A stretch of 64,000 nt of DNA from Myxococcota bacterium (GCA_022447545.1 JAKVBI010000015.1:62001-126000), one strand, 5' to 3'; positions 1 to 9,067 are shown, numbered from the stretch's first letter. Notes: generated by a model not told the origin, from the letters alone. Made by a program: numbers and translations.

Positions 1-392
1 TAGAGCCCCTGACCAGGCATGGGCAGCAGCGCCAGGTGTCGGGCCCGCTTGATGGCGAGCGCGACCTCGCGTTGCTGCTTGGCGGTGTTCCCAGTGATGC
101 GACGGGGCAGGATCTTGCCCGTCTCGGACAAGAAGCTCCGAAGCAACTTCGGATCCTTGTAATCCACGACCAGGGTCTTATCCGTCGTCAGGCGAGAAAC
201 CTTCTTACGAGCGAATCCCCGCTTTTTCTGCTTTCTCGCCTTCTTCCGGGCTTTGGCCCGAAGACGGCCCTTGACAGTCGATTCCGCCCGCGGTCCGTCG
301 CCATAACGGTCGCCGTAGCCTCGGCCCTCGCCGGACCGCCGCTGACCGTCGCCTTCGGATCGATTCGATTGAAAGTCTCCCGATTCGGACAT
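1..392 (-). CDS. rpsR: 30S ribosomal protein S18 (3' end at window edge)
   Basis: Small-subunit ribosomal protein S18, which pairs with S6 on the 30S platform. About 130 codons are visible and the reading frame reaches the window edge in a codon starting TA, so the gene probably stops there. The conserved S18 core runs from about residue 75 ([19 protein letters not shown]) to LALLPM near the end. Before it lies an unusual 60-70 residue extension: a Gly/Ser/Asp/Arg-rich head, then a very basic patch of Lys and Arg (residues about 45-65). The ATG start at 392 is 3 bases after the rpsF stop, so the two are co-translated. The identification is safe. The long basic N-terminus is the odd part. Confidence 0.93.
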   Translation of the reverse strand, partial: MSESGDFQSNRSEGDGQRRSGEGRGYGDRYGDGPRAESTVKGRLRAKARKKARKQKKRGFARKKVSRLTTDKTLVVDYKDPKLLRSFLSETGKILPRRITGNTAKQQREVALAIKRARHLALLPMPGQGL

Positions 393-395
393 CTT

Positions 396-1016
396 CTAGC
401 CCTCCGAACTCGTCGGTTCTTCGTCAGCCGACTCTTGGACTGCAGGCACTGGCGCCGCCTCGGCAGCGGCCTCTCCCTCGACGGCGGCTGCGCCGGCCTC
501 CGAGGCCCCCGCCTCGCCACCCGGCGTCTCGGCTCCCGGGGTATCGGTATCGGACGCTCCATTGGCCATGGCGGCCGCAGACTCAGCGGCGAGAGCCGCG
601 TGCCGAGCTGCCTCTTCGGCCTCCCGCGCTGCCTCCTCGGCCTCGCGCTCCGCTCGTTCCGCGGCCTTCTGCGCGCGGATGCGCTCGAGTTCCTTGGCTT
701 CGGCCTTGCGCTGTTCGATGTCGTCTACGAGGTCGGTGACCTGAACCGTCAGAAAGCGAAGGATCGAGTCGTCCAGACGAAGCGACCGCTCGAGTTCCTG
801 AACCACCTTGCCGTCGTCGAGATAGCTGAGACACACATAGCGTCCCTTCTGGAAATTCTGAATCTCGTAGGCAAGTCGACGCCGCCCCTGATCATCGTAG
901 AGAAGTCGGATCGACTCGTGGTTTTCGAGGATCCCATCCAGCCGTTCGAAGAGGGCCGCAATCCCCTCCTCGGTGATCTCCGGCTGCACGATGAATGTCG
1001 TTTCGTATTCCCTCAC
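396..1016 (-). CDS. rpsF: 30S ribosomal protein S6 with long acidic C-terminal tail
   Basis: Ribosomal protein S6, partner of S18. Residues 1-95 form the normal S6 fold (begins REYETTFIVQPE). It continues for about 110 more residues, first a charged Ala/Glu/Arg helix (about 95-140) and then an Ala/Gly/Glu-rich, acidic, probably disordered tail ending in EPTSSEG. Ordinary S6 is about 95-135 residues; this is 206. I chose GTG at 1016 because AGGAGG sits 4 bases upstream. A TTG at 1046 would add ten residues that lack a ribosome site. rpsR follows after 3 bases. Confidence 0.93.
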   Translation of the reverse strand: MREYETTFIVQPEITEEGIAALFERLDGILENHESIRLLYDDQGRRRLAYEIQNFQKGRYVCLSYLDDGKVVQELERSLRLDDSILRFLTVQVTDLVDDIEQRKAEAKELERIRAQKAAERAEREAEEAAREAEEAARHAALAAESAAAMANGASDTDTPGAETPGGEAGASEAGAAAVEGEAAAEAAPVPAVQESADEEPTSSEG

Positions 1017-1200
1017 GTGTCCTCCTGGACGAAGCCTCCCACTCAACCGGGCGGCTTCGGGCCTCCGATGCTGCCACGCTCGTTAGGTAGAGCGCAGCTC
1101 GGAGACCGAGGTTGAATCGCCCAGCGCAATGCCCTCAAGCCCTGCGCCATTGGCGACGAGATCGAATGGTTACCACACCTGACAACCGAGCGCAGGGAGT

Positions 1201-1214
1201 CCCCCCCGGGGGGG
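1201..1214. repeat. C7G7 perfect palindrome between pdxT and rpsF
   Basis: Seven C followed directly by seven G, in the 219-base gap between the pdxT stop and the rpsF start. As RNA it could fold only with a tight CCGG loop. There is no T-run after it on either strand, so a Rho-independent terminator is doubtful. It may be a pause or attenuation hairpin separating the pdx genes from the ribosomal pair. Confidence 0.3.
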
Positions 1215-1235
1215 CAACAAACCTCGAGGATCGCC

Positions 1236-1826
1236 TCAGTTGATTGAGTCGATCAGCATCTGATGAACCCGCACATCCGCAGTGAGCTCGGGATGGAAGC
1301 TGGCGGCCAGGACATTGGCCTGGCGCACCAGTACCGGTCGCCCCTCCACCTCGGCCAGAACTTCGACGTCCGGACCCGGATCTCGAAACTGCGGTGCACG
1401 GATGAACACGCAGCGCAGGCCCTCCATTTCTCCGTCGGCCATGGCGGAGAAGGAATCAACCTGAGTTCCGTAGGCGTTCCGCACCACACGAGCGTCCAGC
1501 AGTTCCAGGCTTCGCACGGGGTGGTTCTCCACCTCACGTCCGAGCAGAACCGCTCCCGCACAGGTTCCGAGAATGGGATGGCCCGCCCTGGCGAACGCCA
1601 GCAGAGGTTCGTGAAGACCTACCCGGTCGATCCCCTTGGCGATGGTCGTGCTTTCGCCCCCGGGTAGAACGAGCGCATCCAGGCCCTCGAGATCCTGGCC
1701 TCGGCGAACCCGCACCCAGCTCGCACCCACCTGCTCCAGCGAACGGGCGTGAGCCTCCACGTCGCCCTGAATGGCGAGGATGCCCACCACTGGACCCTTC
1801 TGGGGCCTGGGCCCGTTGGACTCCAT
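1236..1826 (-). CDS. pdxT: PLP synthase glutaminase subunit PdxT
   Basis: Glutaminase half of the DXP-independent pyridoxal-5'-phosphate synthase. It hydrolyses glutamine and channels ammonia to PdxS. Class I glutaminase features are clear: PGGESTT oxyanion loop, nucleophile Cys in GTCAGAVLL, and the His-Glu pair in SFHPELT near the C-terminus. At 196 residues it is normal length. The ATG at 1826 is 22 bases after the pdxS stop. A GTG at 1844 in frame would add six residues; AGAAGG lies too close to it to be its ribosome site, so the start is not certain. Translation follows pdxS. Confidence 0.95.
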   Translation of the reverse strand: MESNGPRPQKGPVVGILAIQGDVEAHARSLEQVGASWVRVRRGQDLEGLDALVLPGGESTTIAKGIDRVGLHEPLLAFARAGHPILGTCAGAVLLGREVENHPVRSLELLDARVVRNAYGTQVDSFSAMADGEMEGLRCVFIRAPQFRDPGPDVEVLAEVEGRPVLVRQANVLAASFHPELTADVRVHQMLIDSIN

Positions 1827-1848
1827 CTCGCGAGAGTCGATCACCCTT

Positions 1849-2781
1849 CTACCAGCCCCGGTTGGCGAGACGTTCGTGCTCGGAAAGGGTCTCCATCTCG
1901 ATACCCTCCATGGCTTCTCCAAGTCCCCGGGAGGCTCCCAGCACTTCCTGGGCCTCGTCCCAGTGGGTAGTCGCGCGCACGATGGCTCGTGCTCGCACCG
2001 CCGGATCCGCACTCTTGAAGATGCCCGAGCCCACGAAAACCGCCTCGGCGCCCAGTGACATGCACAACGCAGCATCTGCCGGCGTCGCGATTCCACCCGC
2101 CGCAAAGTTCGGAACGGGCAACTTCCCGAGCGAAGCCACCTGCTCGACCCGATCCAGGGGCGCCCCCAGTTCCTTGGCACGCGTGGGAAGCTCCTCGGAA
2201 CTCGCCGCTGCGAGGGAACGGATCTCCCCCATCACGCTTCGCAGATGGCGCACCGCCTCGACGATGTTTCCGCTCCCGGCTTCTCCCTTGGTTCGAATCA
2301 TGGCGGCCCCCTCGGCGATCCGACGCAACGCTTCTCCGAGGTTGCGCGCTCCGCAAACGAACGGGGAGCGGAAGGCGTGCTTGGCAACGTGGTGCTCCTC
2401 ATCTGCAGGCGTGAGCACCTCGCTCTCGTCGATGAAGTCGACTCCGAGGCTCTCGAGCACCCGAGCCTCGACGAAGTGACCAATCCGAACTTTCGCCATC
2501 ACCGGAATCGAAACCGAGCGCTGAATCCCCTCGATGACCTCGACGGAACACATACGAGCCACCCCGCCGTCGCGGCGAATGTCCGCCGGAACGCGCTCGA
2601 GGGCCATCACCGCCGCCGCACCCGCGTCCTCGGCGATCTTGGCCTCGTCGGGCCGGGTGACATCCATGATGACGCCACCTTTCAGCATCTCGGCAAGACC
2701 GACCTTGATCTCGAATGCTTCAGCCGTGGTTCGGGCATCGCCGTTGGATTCTCCGCCTTGATTTCCATTCTCTCGGGTCAT
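1849..2781 (-). CDS. pdxS: PLP synthase subunit PdxS
   Basis: Synthase subunit that makes PLP from ribose 5-phosphate, glyceraldehyde 3-phosphate and ammonia. It forms a TIM-barrel dodecamer with PdxT. The two catalytic lysines are present, in [10 protein letters not shown] and in [12 protein letters not shown], together with the phosphate loop [13 protein letters not shown]. The length of 310 residues is typical apart from a hydrophilic N-terminal extension of about 20 residues. GGAGG lies ahead of the ATG. It follows its likely regulator pdxR by 63 bases on the same strand. Confidence 0.97.
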   Translation of the reverse strand: MTRENGNQGGESNGDARTTAEAFEIKVGLAEMLKGGVIMDVTRPDEAKIAEDAGAAAVMALERVPADIRRDGGVARMCSVEVIEGIQRSVSIPVMAKVRIGHFVEARVLESLGVDFIDESEVLTPADEEHHVAKHAFRSPFVCGARNLGEALRRIAEGAAMIRTKGEAGSGNIVEAVRHLRSVMGEIRSLAAASSEELPTRAKELGAPLDRVEQVASLGKLPVPNFAAGGIATPADAALCMSLGAEAVFVGSGIFKSADPAVRARAIVRATTHWDEAQEVLGASRGLGEAMEGIEMETLSEHERLANRGW

Positions 2782-2799
2782 TGGATGGTTCCTCCAGTT

Positions 2800-2841
2800 C
2801 GGGGCAAGCTTGGCCCCTTTCAGTCGGTGTCCTCAGGACAC
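2800..2841 (-). promoter_or_regulatory. Palindrome and stem between pdxR and pdxS
   Basis: The 63-base gap holds a perfect palindrome, GTGTCCTGAGGACAC (2827-2841), just after the pdxR stop, and a GGGGC/GCCCC stem with a 7-base loop (about 2801-2817) ahead of the pdxS ribosome site. Either could be an operator for PdxR or an RNA element setting the pdxS:pdxR ratio. There is no T-run, so an intrinsic terminator is unlikely. Confidence 0.4.
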
Positions 2842-2844
2842 TTC

Positions 2845-4338
2845 TTACATGTGTACACGCGCCTCGCGGCCGGGTGCCGCAGCCAATCGCGCGCGAACGA
2901 CCTCGGCAAGTGCGGCGACACCTCGTCGCAGGGCTTCTTCGTCGGGCATCGCAAAGCTCAGTCGCAGGCCTCGGGATGCGCGGCCATCGTGGAAGAACTG
3001 CGAGCCCGGCGAAAAAAGTACGCCCGCCGCCAGGGCATCTGCCAGCAGGTCGGCGGTATCGATCTCCCCGGGCAGAGACACCCAAACCTGGTAACCGCCC
3101 TGGGGCCGGGTCCATGTGGTCCCTTCTGGCATCCAAGCCTCCAGCGCCTCAAGCAACGCATCCCGACGGCTGCGCAGCACCGGTCGCAATCGGCCCAGAT
3201 GCTTCTCGTAAGCACCGTTGTCCACAAACTCGGCGAGAGCGGCCTGAAGCGGAATCGCATCCGAGTGGTCCGTCGCACGCTTCAGTGCCAGCAGCGCATC
3301 CAGTGCGCGGTGGCGCGCCACGATCCCCCCCACGCGGACGCCTGGAAACAGCGACTTCGAGAAAGAGGAGAGGTGAATGACGAGCCCCGAGGAATCGAGG
3401 CCTGCCAAGGGCTTGGGCGGGCGGCCGTCGATGGCGAGATCCATCTCGAAGCCATCTTCGATGACGGGTTTTCCACAGCGCTCAGCGATTCTCAGTAACT
3501 GCGCCCGGTGCTCCAGACTGGTCGAGGTCCCCATGGGGTTGTGAAATGTAGGAATCGTATAGAGAAGTTTTACGTCGGGGCGTGAGAGAACCCGCTCGAG
3601 GGCCGACAAGTCGAGCCCCTCTTCGCGCATGGCAACCGGAGCAGTTCGAAGGCCAAGCCCGAGGACCGTGGCCAGCACGTTGTTATAGGTGGGCTCCTCC
3701 ATCGCAACCACATCCCCGGGTTCCGTGAACAAACGAACCGCCAACGAAATCCCCTGACTCGCGCCGTGACATAGAAGAATCTCGTCCGCGCCCACCTCGA
3801 TTCCACCCGCTCCAAGGCGTTCGGCCATGACGCTCCGCAGCCGGGGGTGCCCCTGAGGATCGCCATAGAGCAGCAGGTCGGATCCGGCCTCCATCATCAC
3901 GCGGTTTAGTGTCCTGCGAAACTCCTCAGCGGGGTAGAGCGAGGGGTCGGGGATCAGCGCGTGCATGGGCACGGCATCCTGCCCGCTTCCAAAATGCGGC
4001 CGCGCTCGTTCGAACCGCAGCAACCGCTCGGTCGCAGCAGAGATCGGTGGGTCGAAGGGCGCAGTTTCCGCGAGATCGGAAGTCTGCGACCGAGCGACGA
4101 AGGTGCCGCGACCCACCGTGGATTCCAGCACCCCCGACCCAGCCAATGACTCGTAGGCAAGAGCCACAGTGTCGCGATTGACGCCCAGTTCTCGGGCCAG
4201 ACTTCGAATGGCCGGAAGGCGGGCTCCGGGAGAGAGTTCGCCTCTCTCGATCTCCGCCAGGATGCCGTCGGCAATCTGCTGGGAAACCGAGCGCTGGCGA
4301 CCGCGGGCCCCAGAATCTCGCTGGATGACAATATTCAC
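2845..4338 (-). CDS. pdxR: MocR-type PLP-dependent regulator PdxR
   Basis: GntR-family helix-turn-helix (residues about 18-85, with RLPAIRSLARELGVNRDTVA) fused to a class I aminotransferase-like domain (about 110-497). The PLP lysine lies in SFSKSLFPGVRVGG. MocR proteins with this layout sense PLP and control pdxST; the pdxST genes directly downstream support that role. A TTG at 4374 would extend the frame but lies inside the -35 box, so I place the start at GTG 4338. With a -10 box ending at 4346 the message would begin within one or two bases of that GTG, i.e. leaderless. Length 497 is normal for the family. Confidence 0.9.
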   Translation of the reverse strand: MNIVIQRDSGARGRQRSVSQQIADGILAEIERGELSPGARLPAIRSLARELGVNRDTVALAYESLAGSGVLESTVGRGTFVARSQTSDLAETAPFDPPISAATERLLRFERARPHFGSGQDAVPMHALIPDPSLYPAEEFRRTLNRVMMEAGSDLLLYGDPQGHPRLRSVMAERLGAGGIEVGADEILLCHGASQGISLAVRLFTEPGDVVAMEEPTYNNVLATVLGLGLRTAPVAMREEGLDLSALERVLSRPDVKLLYTIPTFHNPMGTSTSLEHRAQLLRIAERCGKPVIEDGFEMDLAIDGRPPKPLAGLDSSGLVIHLSSFSKSLFPGVRVGGIVARHRALDALLALKRATDHSDAIPLQAALAEFVDNGAYEKHLGRLRPVLRSRRDALLEALEAWMPEGTTWTRPQGGYQVWVSLPGEIDTADLLADALAAGVLFSPGSQFFHDGRASRGLRLSFAMPDEEALRRGVAALAEVVRARLAAAPGREARVHM

Positions 4339-4374
4339 GCCAGCGATCTTAAATTCAAGATTTTCCCCAGTCAA
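4339..4374 (-). promoter_or_regulatory. Sigma-70-type promoter of pdxR
   Basis: Reading the minus strand: TTGACT (4374-4369), a 17-base spacer, then TAAGAT (4351-4346). Predicted transcription start is about 4339, one base before the GTG of pdxR. The surrounding bases are AT-rich compared with the rest of the window. Confidence 0.65.
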
Positions 4375-4484
4375 TCAGGTAATGACAGGTATTTAAAGGG
4401 ACAATTCTCGATATTCAGTGATTTTTAATGAGATAAGACCAGACAATTAGCAGTCTGGAGACCCCATCTCCTCCTAGAACCCGC

Positions 4485-5108
4485 TCAAGGGCGACCCGAG
4501 GAGTCTTCCATCGTGGGGTCCCGGTTGAAGCGGTTCATGGCGGAGACGACCCCGTCCCCCAGCGTCATCTCCACCGCTTCGCAAGCCAGGCGGATCAACC
4601 CAGGCAATTCCTTCTCTTCCGCGAGCGAGAAGGGCTCGAGCACGTAGTCGGTGGTCTCCTGCCGCGGCCCCGGGCGCCCGATCCCAAAACGCAGTCGCGG
4701 GGCAGCTTCGATGCCGATCTCCGCTAGGCGAGCGATGACATGAGCGAGGCCCTTCTGCCCGCCCGGCCCTCCCTTGGGGCGAACCCGCAGCCGTCCAAAC
4801 GGCAGATCGACATCATCGAAGACCACGATCAAGTCGCGCGCCGGATCCCCGATCTCAAGTTCTCGGACGGCTGCCACCACGGCGTCGCCGGAGCGGTTCA
4901 TGAAGGTATGGGGCTCGAGCAATGCCGCCTCGAAGGGCTCCCCTTCGGGAGTTCGAAGCCAACCGACACCCAACCTGCCGCCACAGCGGCCCTGCTTGAA
5001 ATCGATACCCCGCGACTCGGCAAGATGGTCGACCACACGGAATCCGACGTTATGACGCGTGACCGCGTACCGGTCGCCCGGATTCCCGAGACCCACGACA
5101 AGCTTCAC
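4485..5108 (-). CDS. pth: Peptidyl-tRNA hydrolase
   Basis: Releases tRNA from prematurely dropped peptidyl-tRNA. The N-terminal GLGNPGDRYAVTRHNVGF carries the catalytic His, FDDVDLPFG carries the Asp, and Asn is seen in FMNRSG. The loop usually reading GGHNG or GGHRG reads GGPGGQKGL here, a small departure with His and Asn replaced. Length is 207 residues. Starts at GTG with GGAG upstream. It follows rplY by 54 bases, the usual rplY-pth pairing. Confidence 0.96.
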   Translation of the reverse strand: MKLVVGLGNPGDRYAVTRHNVGFRVVDHLAESRGIDFKQGRCGGRLGVGWLRTPEGEPFEAALLEPHTFMNRSGDAVVAAVRELEIGDPARDLIVVFDDVDLPFGRLRVRPKGGPGGQKGLAHVIARLAEIGIEAAPRLRFGIGRPGPRQETTDYVLEPFSLAEEKELPGLIRLACEAVEMTLGDGVVSAMNRFNRDPTMEDSSGRP

Positions 5109-5162
5109 GAAGTCAGCTCCGTTCGCGCTGTCGCGAAAGGGAACCCCCGGGGAGCCGTCGGT

Positions 5163-5858
5163 TCAGGAATTGTCTCCCTCGCCGCCATCCGCAGCGGACT
5201 CTTCCTTCTCGGGCGCATCGCCGGCGCCCTCGCCTGCAGCAGCCTCGTCGCCCTCGGCCTCCTCGGAGTCCTCTTCCGGTAGATCTTCCTTCGGCGCAAT
5301 GACAGAAACGACGGACAGGTCGCCGTCGCTCAAGAGCTTGACCCCCTCTGGGAGGACAATATCGCGAACGTGCAGTGACTGACCTACCGAGAGCTCGGTG
5401 ACATCCAGTTCGACTTCCTTGGGAATTGCCGTAGGCATGCATTCCAGTTCGATCTCGCGTAGCACCTGATCGAGAATCCCGCCCTCGAGGCGCACGCCCT
5501 CTGCCGTTCCCGTGACTTGGATCCGCACCGTGACTTGAATCGTGCTCGTCAGATCGACGGTCATGAAGTCGGCGTGCAGATAGCTTCCTGTAATCGGGTC
5601 ACTCTGGATCTCCTTAACGAGAACCAGCTTCTCACCATCCGATCCATTCCCGACGATGCTCAGATCGATCAGCGTATTCATCCCCGCATCGCTCGCGGTC
5701 AGCACTCGATTCAACTCAGCAGGATCGAGTTGAATCGAAACCGGCTTCTCGCCGTTGCCGTAGAAAACACCCGGGATCCGCCCCGCAGCTCGCAGCTTCC
5801 GTGCCACGCCCTTGCCGCCGGCAGTTCGAAGTTCTGCTGTCATCTGGTTGTTGGCCAT
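5163..5858 (-). CDS. rplY: 50S ribosomal protein L25/CTC
   Basis: Ribosomal protein that binds 5S rRNA, of the long CTC type. Residues 1-95 are the L25 domain (RIPGVFYGNGEKP, SYLHADFM), and about 96-185 the TL5/CTC beta domain (LRVRD-like LHVRDIVLPEGV). The last 45 residues are almost wholly Glu, Asp, Ala and Gly. AGGAGG lies ahead of the ATG. Between prs and pth, as in many proteobacteria. Confidence 0.96.
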   Translation of the reverse strand: MANNQMTAELRTAGGKGVARKLRAAGRIPGVFYGNGEKPVSIQLDPAELNRVLTASDAGMNTLIDLSIVGNGSDGEKLVLVKEIQSDPITGSYLHADFMTVDLTSTIQVTVRIQVTGTAEGVRLEGGILDQVLREIELECMPTAIPKEVELDVTELSVGQSLHVRDIVLPEGVKLLSDGDLSVVSVIAPKEDLPEEDSEEAEGDEAAAGEGAGDAPEKEESAADGGEGDNS

Positions 5859-5897
5859 GGGGGCCTCCTGAACTACACGCCGCGTCGTGACGTGGAA

Positions 5898-6836
5898 CTA
5901 GACAAAAAGTGAGCTGATGCTCTCTTCATTGTTGATGCGCCGGATCGCCTCGCCCATCAAGGGAGCGATGGACACAACCGAGAGTTTTTCGCATTCCTCG
6001 CCTTCCTGCGACAAGGGAACCGTGTCAGTGACGATCACGTCCGTCAAGGGCGACTCTGCAATGCGCTTGATCGCGGGCCCGGAGAGAACCGGGTGAGTGA
6101 TGACAGCCGCCACGCTCCGTGCTCCATCATTCATGATCGCCCTGGCCGCTTCGCAAAGCGTCCCCGCGGTATCGACCATGTCGTCGACGATGACACACGT
6201 CTGGTCCCGCACGTTTCCCACCACGTTCATCACCTCGGCGACGTTGGGGCCCTCACGCCGCTTGTCGATGATGGCCAATTCCGCCCCCATCCGTTTCGCG
6301 TAGGCACGAGACCGTTCGACCCCTCCTGCATCGGGCGAAATGATGGTCAGGGGATCGGAAAACCGACCCCGCATCGCCTCGAGCAGCACCGGCGTGGCAA
6401 ACAGGTTGTCGACTGGAATGTTGAAAAAGCCCTGAATCTGCCCCGCGTGGAGATCGATGCAAAGCACCCGATCGGTACCTGCCGTACAAACCAGGTCCGC
6501 TACCAGCTTGGCGGTAATCGGAACTCGCGGGGTCACCTTTCGATCCTGACGCGCATAGCCTAAATATGGAATGACCGCCGTGATTCGGCGCGCGGAGGCA
6601 CGTCGAAGCGCGTCCACCATAATCAACAGTTCCATCAAGTTCGTATTGGCAGGCATGCCCGTCGATTGGATCACGAAGCAGTCGGCACCGCGAACATTCT
6701 CGTTGAGTTCGACTCGAACCTCGCCATCGCTGAAGGTCCCGACATAGGCCTTACCTGGCTCTATCCCGAGGTGGCTGGCGACCGCGGCAGCGACGGACGG
6801 GTTGGAATTTCCCGTAAACAGCTTGATGCCCTGCAT
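5898..6836 (-). CDS. prs: Ribose-phosphate pyrophosphokinase
   Basis: Makes PRPP from ribose 5-phosphate and ATP for nucleotide, histidine and tryptophan synthesis. The flexible loop YARQDRK (about 94-100), the [11 protein letters not shown] signature (about 128-138) and the PRPP-binding motif [14 protein letters not shown] (about 214-227) are all present. Length 312 is standard. ATG start preceded by GAGG. Downstream of tRNA-Gln and ispE, the classical arrangement. Confidence 0.97.
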   Translation of the reverse strand: MQGIKLFTGNSNPSVAAAVASHLGIEPGKAYVGTFSDGEVRVELNENVRGADCFVIQSTGMPANTNLMELLIMVDALRRASARRITAVIPYLGYARQDRKVTPRVPITAKLVADLVCTAGTDRVLCIDLHAGQIQGFFNIPVDNLFATPVLLEAMRGRFSDPLTIISPDAGGVERSRAYAKRMGAELAIIDKRREGPNVAEVMNVVGNVRDQTCVIVDDMVDTAGTLCEAARAIMNDGARSVAAVITHPVLSGPAIKRIAESPLTDVIVTDTVPLSQEGEECEKLSVVSIAPLMGEAIRRINNEESISSLFV

Positions 6837-6879
6837 CTCGTCTTACCTCGATGGTGTCTCGGAATGCCGAGGAAAACCG

Positions 6880-6955
<76 letters not shown>

Positions 6956-7041
6956 TCCGTCCGATCCGTCGCCCGCTCAAGGCGGAGCGACCATCGGCGG
7001 ATTCTAGTCCTATTTCCCGGCGATCTCCCTGTTGGTCGTCC

Positions 7042-8109
7042 TCAATCCTCTATCTCTTGCACCGGGTGCCAGCCTGTCTCCGTCTCCCCAGCTCCGGGGT
7101 CTCCTGTGGGTTCCACGCCGGCCCCGTCCGATTGTACCGTGGACGCCACCCGCGCCCACAGGCCCCGATGCTCTTCTCCGGCCAGGGAAGCCCCCGGTTC
7201 GGCCCCGAAAGCTGCCAAAAGTGCCTGCTGAGCATCTGCGAGGCTTTCGAACACTCCGAACACCGTGGATCCACTTCCGGACATCCCCACCGCAAGCGCT
7301 TCTGCCCTCGCGAGGCGGTCCCGCAGCGGCCGGATCCCGGCACAGAGTTGCTCGGCGGGTTCCGCCAGGTCGTTCTCGAGCACCGGGCCCAGTCCCGCGA
7401 GGATCTGCGATGGGGTCGGCCTTCTACCAGCCGGGCGCATCCTAGGGGGACGAGCCCGCGGCGTCAATGTATTCCCAGCCCCGGAAGCCGGCCCATCAAA
7501 GGCGCGAAAAACGTCTCCGGTCACCAGAAACTCGCCGGGATGTGCGAGAACCAGGGGCAGGCTCGGCATTCCCGGCCACTCCTCGATCCTCTCTCCAATC
7601 CCCCGAATCCGCGCAGGGCGAGGACGAAGGAAGAATGGAACATCCGCACCCAGCCTCAGGGCCGCCTCGTCCAGCCACTCCTGGGTGACGGCGCCGGGGA
7701 ACAACTGCCAAAGTCCGCGAAGAACGGCGGCGGCATCACTGGATCCTCCTCCGAGCCCCGCGGCGGCTGGAATTCGCTTGGTCAACTCAATTTCAAGCCG
7801 GTAGCTCAGTCCAGCCTCGGCCAGGAACGCCTCGCCGGCCCGAACCGCCAGGTTCTCGGGTCCCTCGGGCACGTCACCGGGCGGTGGAGCTCCGCCTGGG
7901 GCCTGGTGAGCAGATTCGCGCAGCACCCGAATCCTGATGGCGGCCGCCGGGTCTGGAACTGCCCGAATTCGCACATCGTCGGCGAGGTCCAGGGGGAGCA
8001 TCAGGCTGTCCAACTCGTGGTATCCATCCTCCCGCTGACCCACGACGTGGAGATCGAAGTTGATCTTGGCCGGGGCCTCGAGTCGAACCTCGAGTTGACT
8101 GGTCTCCAT
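7042..8109 (-). CDS. ispE: 4-diphosphocytidyl-2-C-methyl-D-erythritol kinase
   Basis: GHMP kinase of the MEP isoprenoid pathway. It phosphorylates the 2-hydroxyl of CDP-methylerythritol. PAKINFDLHVVG (13-24) and the GHMP glycine loop PAAAGLGGGSSDAAA (114-128) are clear, with the C-terminal MSGSGSTVFG. It has a Pro/Ala-rich insertion around residues 65-85 and a hydrophilic tail of about 30 residues, making 355 in place of the usual 280-300. Another MEP-pathway gene, ispG, is in the same window. Confidence 0.95.
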   Translation of the reverse strand: METSQLEVRLEAPAKINFDLHVVGQREDGYHELDSLMLPLDLADDVRIRAVPDPAAAIRIRVLRESAHQAPGGAPPPGDVPEGPENLAVRAGEAFLAEAGLSYRLEIELTKRIPAAAGLGGGSSDAAAVLRGLWQLFPGAVTQEWLDEAALRLGADVPFFLRPRPARIRGIGERIEEWPGMPSLPLVLAHPGEFLVTGDVFRAFDGPASGAGNTLTPRARPPRMRPAGRRPTPSQILAGLGPVLENDLAEPAEQLCAGIRPLRDRLARAEALAVGMSGSGSTVFGVFESLADAQQALLAAFGAEPGASLAGEEHRGLWARVASTVQSDGAGVEPTGDPGAGETETGWHPVQEIED

Positions 8110-8123
8110 GGGGACTCTGTTCG

Positions 8124-8459
8124 CTAGGCCTTTTGCGCGTTCACGTAACGCATTCGTATCTCGTACAACAGGCTTCCAATGAGCTTGGCCTCGTCCTCGT
8201 CCAGGTTGCCTCGCGTCTTGACCTCGAGCATCTGAAGAGTTTCGACGGCCTGCTTGGCGAGCGGCAGATTGGGGGGCGAGGTCTTTTCTCCCGTTTCGGG
8301 GTCCGGCACCTGGCCCAGGTGAACCAGCGCGGAGGTTCCAACCGATAGCGCGAACGTCGAAAAATCGATGGCCGGGGCCTCTCCGCCGGCGCCGCTCGGC
8401 TCGGACCCCTCACGATCCACCATGATGAATCCCTGACCTTCGTTTTCTTCCCCGCTCAT
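8124..8459 (-). CDS. DUF1844 protein
   Basis: A 111-residue acidic protein with the DUF1844 signature: IDFSTFALSVGTSALVHLGQ followed by NLPLAKQAVETLQMLEVKT and the closing LLYEIRMRYV. Its function is unknown. It is common in the Myxococcota/Desulfobacterota and often sits near translation or lipid genes. Its ATG overlaps the stop of the upstream phosphatidyltransferase (ATGA), so the two are translationally coupled. Confidence 0.88.
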   Translation of the reverse strand: MSGEENEGQGFIMVDREGSEPSGAGGEAPAIDFSTFALSVGTSALVHLGQVPDPETGEKTSPPNLPLAKQAVETLQMLEVKTRGNLDEDEAKLIGSLLYEIRMRYVNAQKA

Positions 8460-9067
8460 GAGTCCGATCCTCCGACGCCATCCCGGTCCACCCGAGACAA
8501 CTCTCGGTGAGCCAGGGCAAAGCGCTGAACCACGGTAATGGTGCTACCGATTGCGACGACCCACAATCCCGCGACCAAGAACCCAGACACTGCCCCCAAG
8601 GCCAAAACCAGCATCCGCTCCCCACGTTCCATCAGCCCCACCCGGAAGTCAGGCAGAAACAACTGGGCCCGGGCCTGGCTGTAGGAAACGAGCACCGTGG
8701 CCACGAGCGTCCAGGCCGTGAGGAGCACCTGGCCAAGCTGCTGGGTGGCACTGAAATGCACCGCCATTCCGAGGAGGAGCACCATGTCCACGAAGCGGTC
8801 CAGCACCGAATCCAGGAATGCCCCGAACCGAGAGGCGTCACCCTGGTGCCGGGCTACGACTCCATCCACCAGATCGAAAAAACCACCGGCCAGGATCAAA
8901 ACTCCGCCGGCCACGAACTCACCGCGGGCAAAACAGATGGCACTGGCCGTCGAAACCAGGGTGCCGACGACGGTCAGAGCATTTGGGCTCAGGCGCCGTC
9001 GAAAGAGGAATGGGAAGCATGCATGCACCCATCCATCGATGTGGTCACCGAGTAGCGACTTGATCAC
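8456..9067 (-). CDS. CDP-alcohol phosphatidyltransferase family protein
   Basis: Membrane enzyme that joins a CDP-diacylglycerol-type donor to an alcohol phosphate. The family motif D-x2-D-G-x2-A-R-x8-G-x3-D-x3-D is intact (DLVDGVVARHQGDASRFG then AFLDSVLDR). It has 203 residues and about five hydrophobic segments. The N-terminal RLSPNALTVVGTLVS resembles PgsA and phosphatidylinositol-phosphate synthase relatives. The acceptor alcohol cannot be told from sequence. Starts at GTG 9067 and is coupled to the DUF1844 gene. Confidence 0.9.
   Translation of the reverse strand: MIKSLLGDHIDGWVHACFPFLFRRRLSPNALTVVGTLVSTASAICFARGEFVAGGVLILAGGFFDLVDGVVARHQGDASRFGAFLDSVLDRFVDMVLLLGMAVHFSATQQLGQVLLTAWTLVATVLVSYSQARAQLFLPDFRVGLMERGERMLVLALGAVSGFLVAGLWVVAIGSTITVVQRFALAHRELSRVDRDGVGGSDS

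Noticed and set aside
1201-1214. Rho-independent terminator at the C7G7 palindrome
   Set aside because: No loop of normal size and no T-run on either side.
2245-3498. 417-codon open frame on the plus strand
   Set aside because: Lies opposite pdxS and pdxR, both certain genes. Long antisense frames are common in GC-rich DNA, and it has no recognisable domain or ribosome site.
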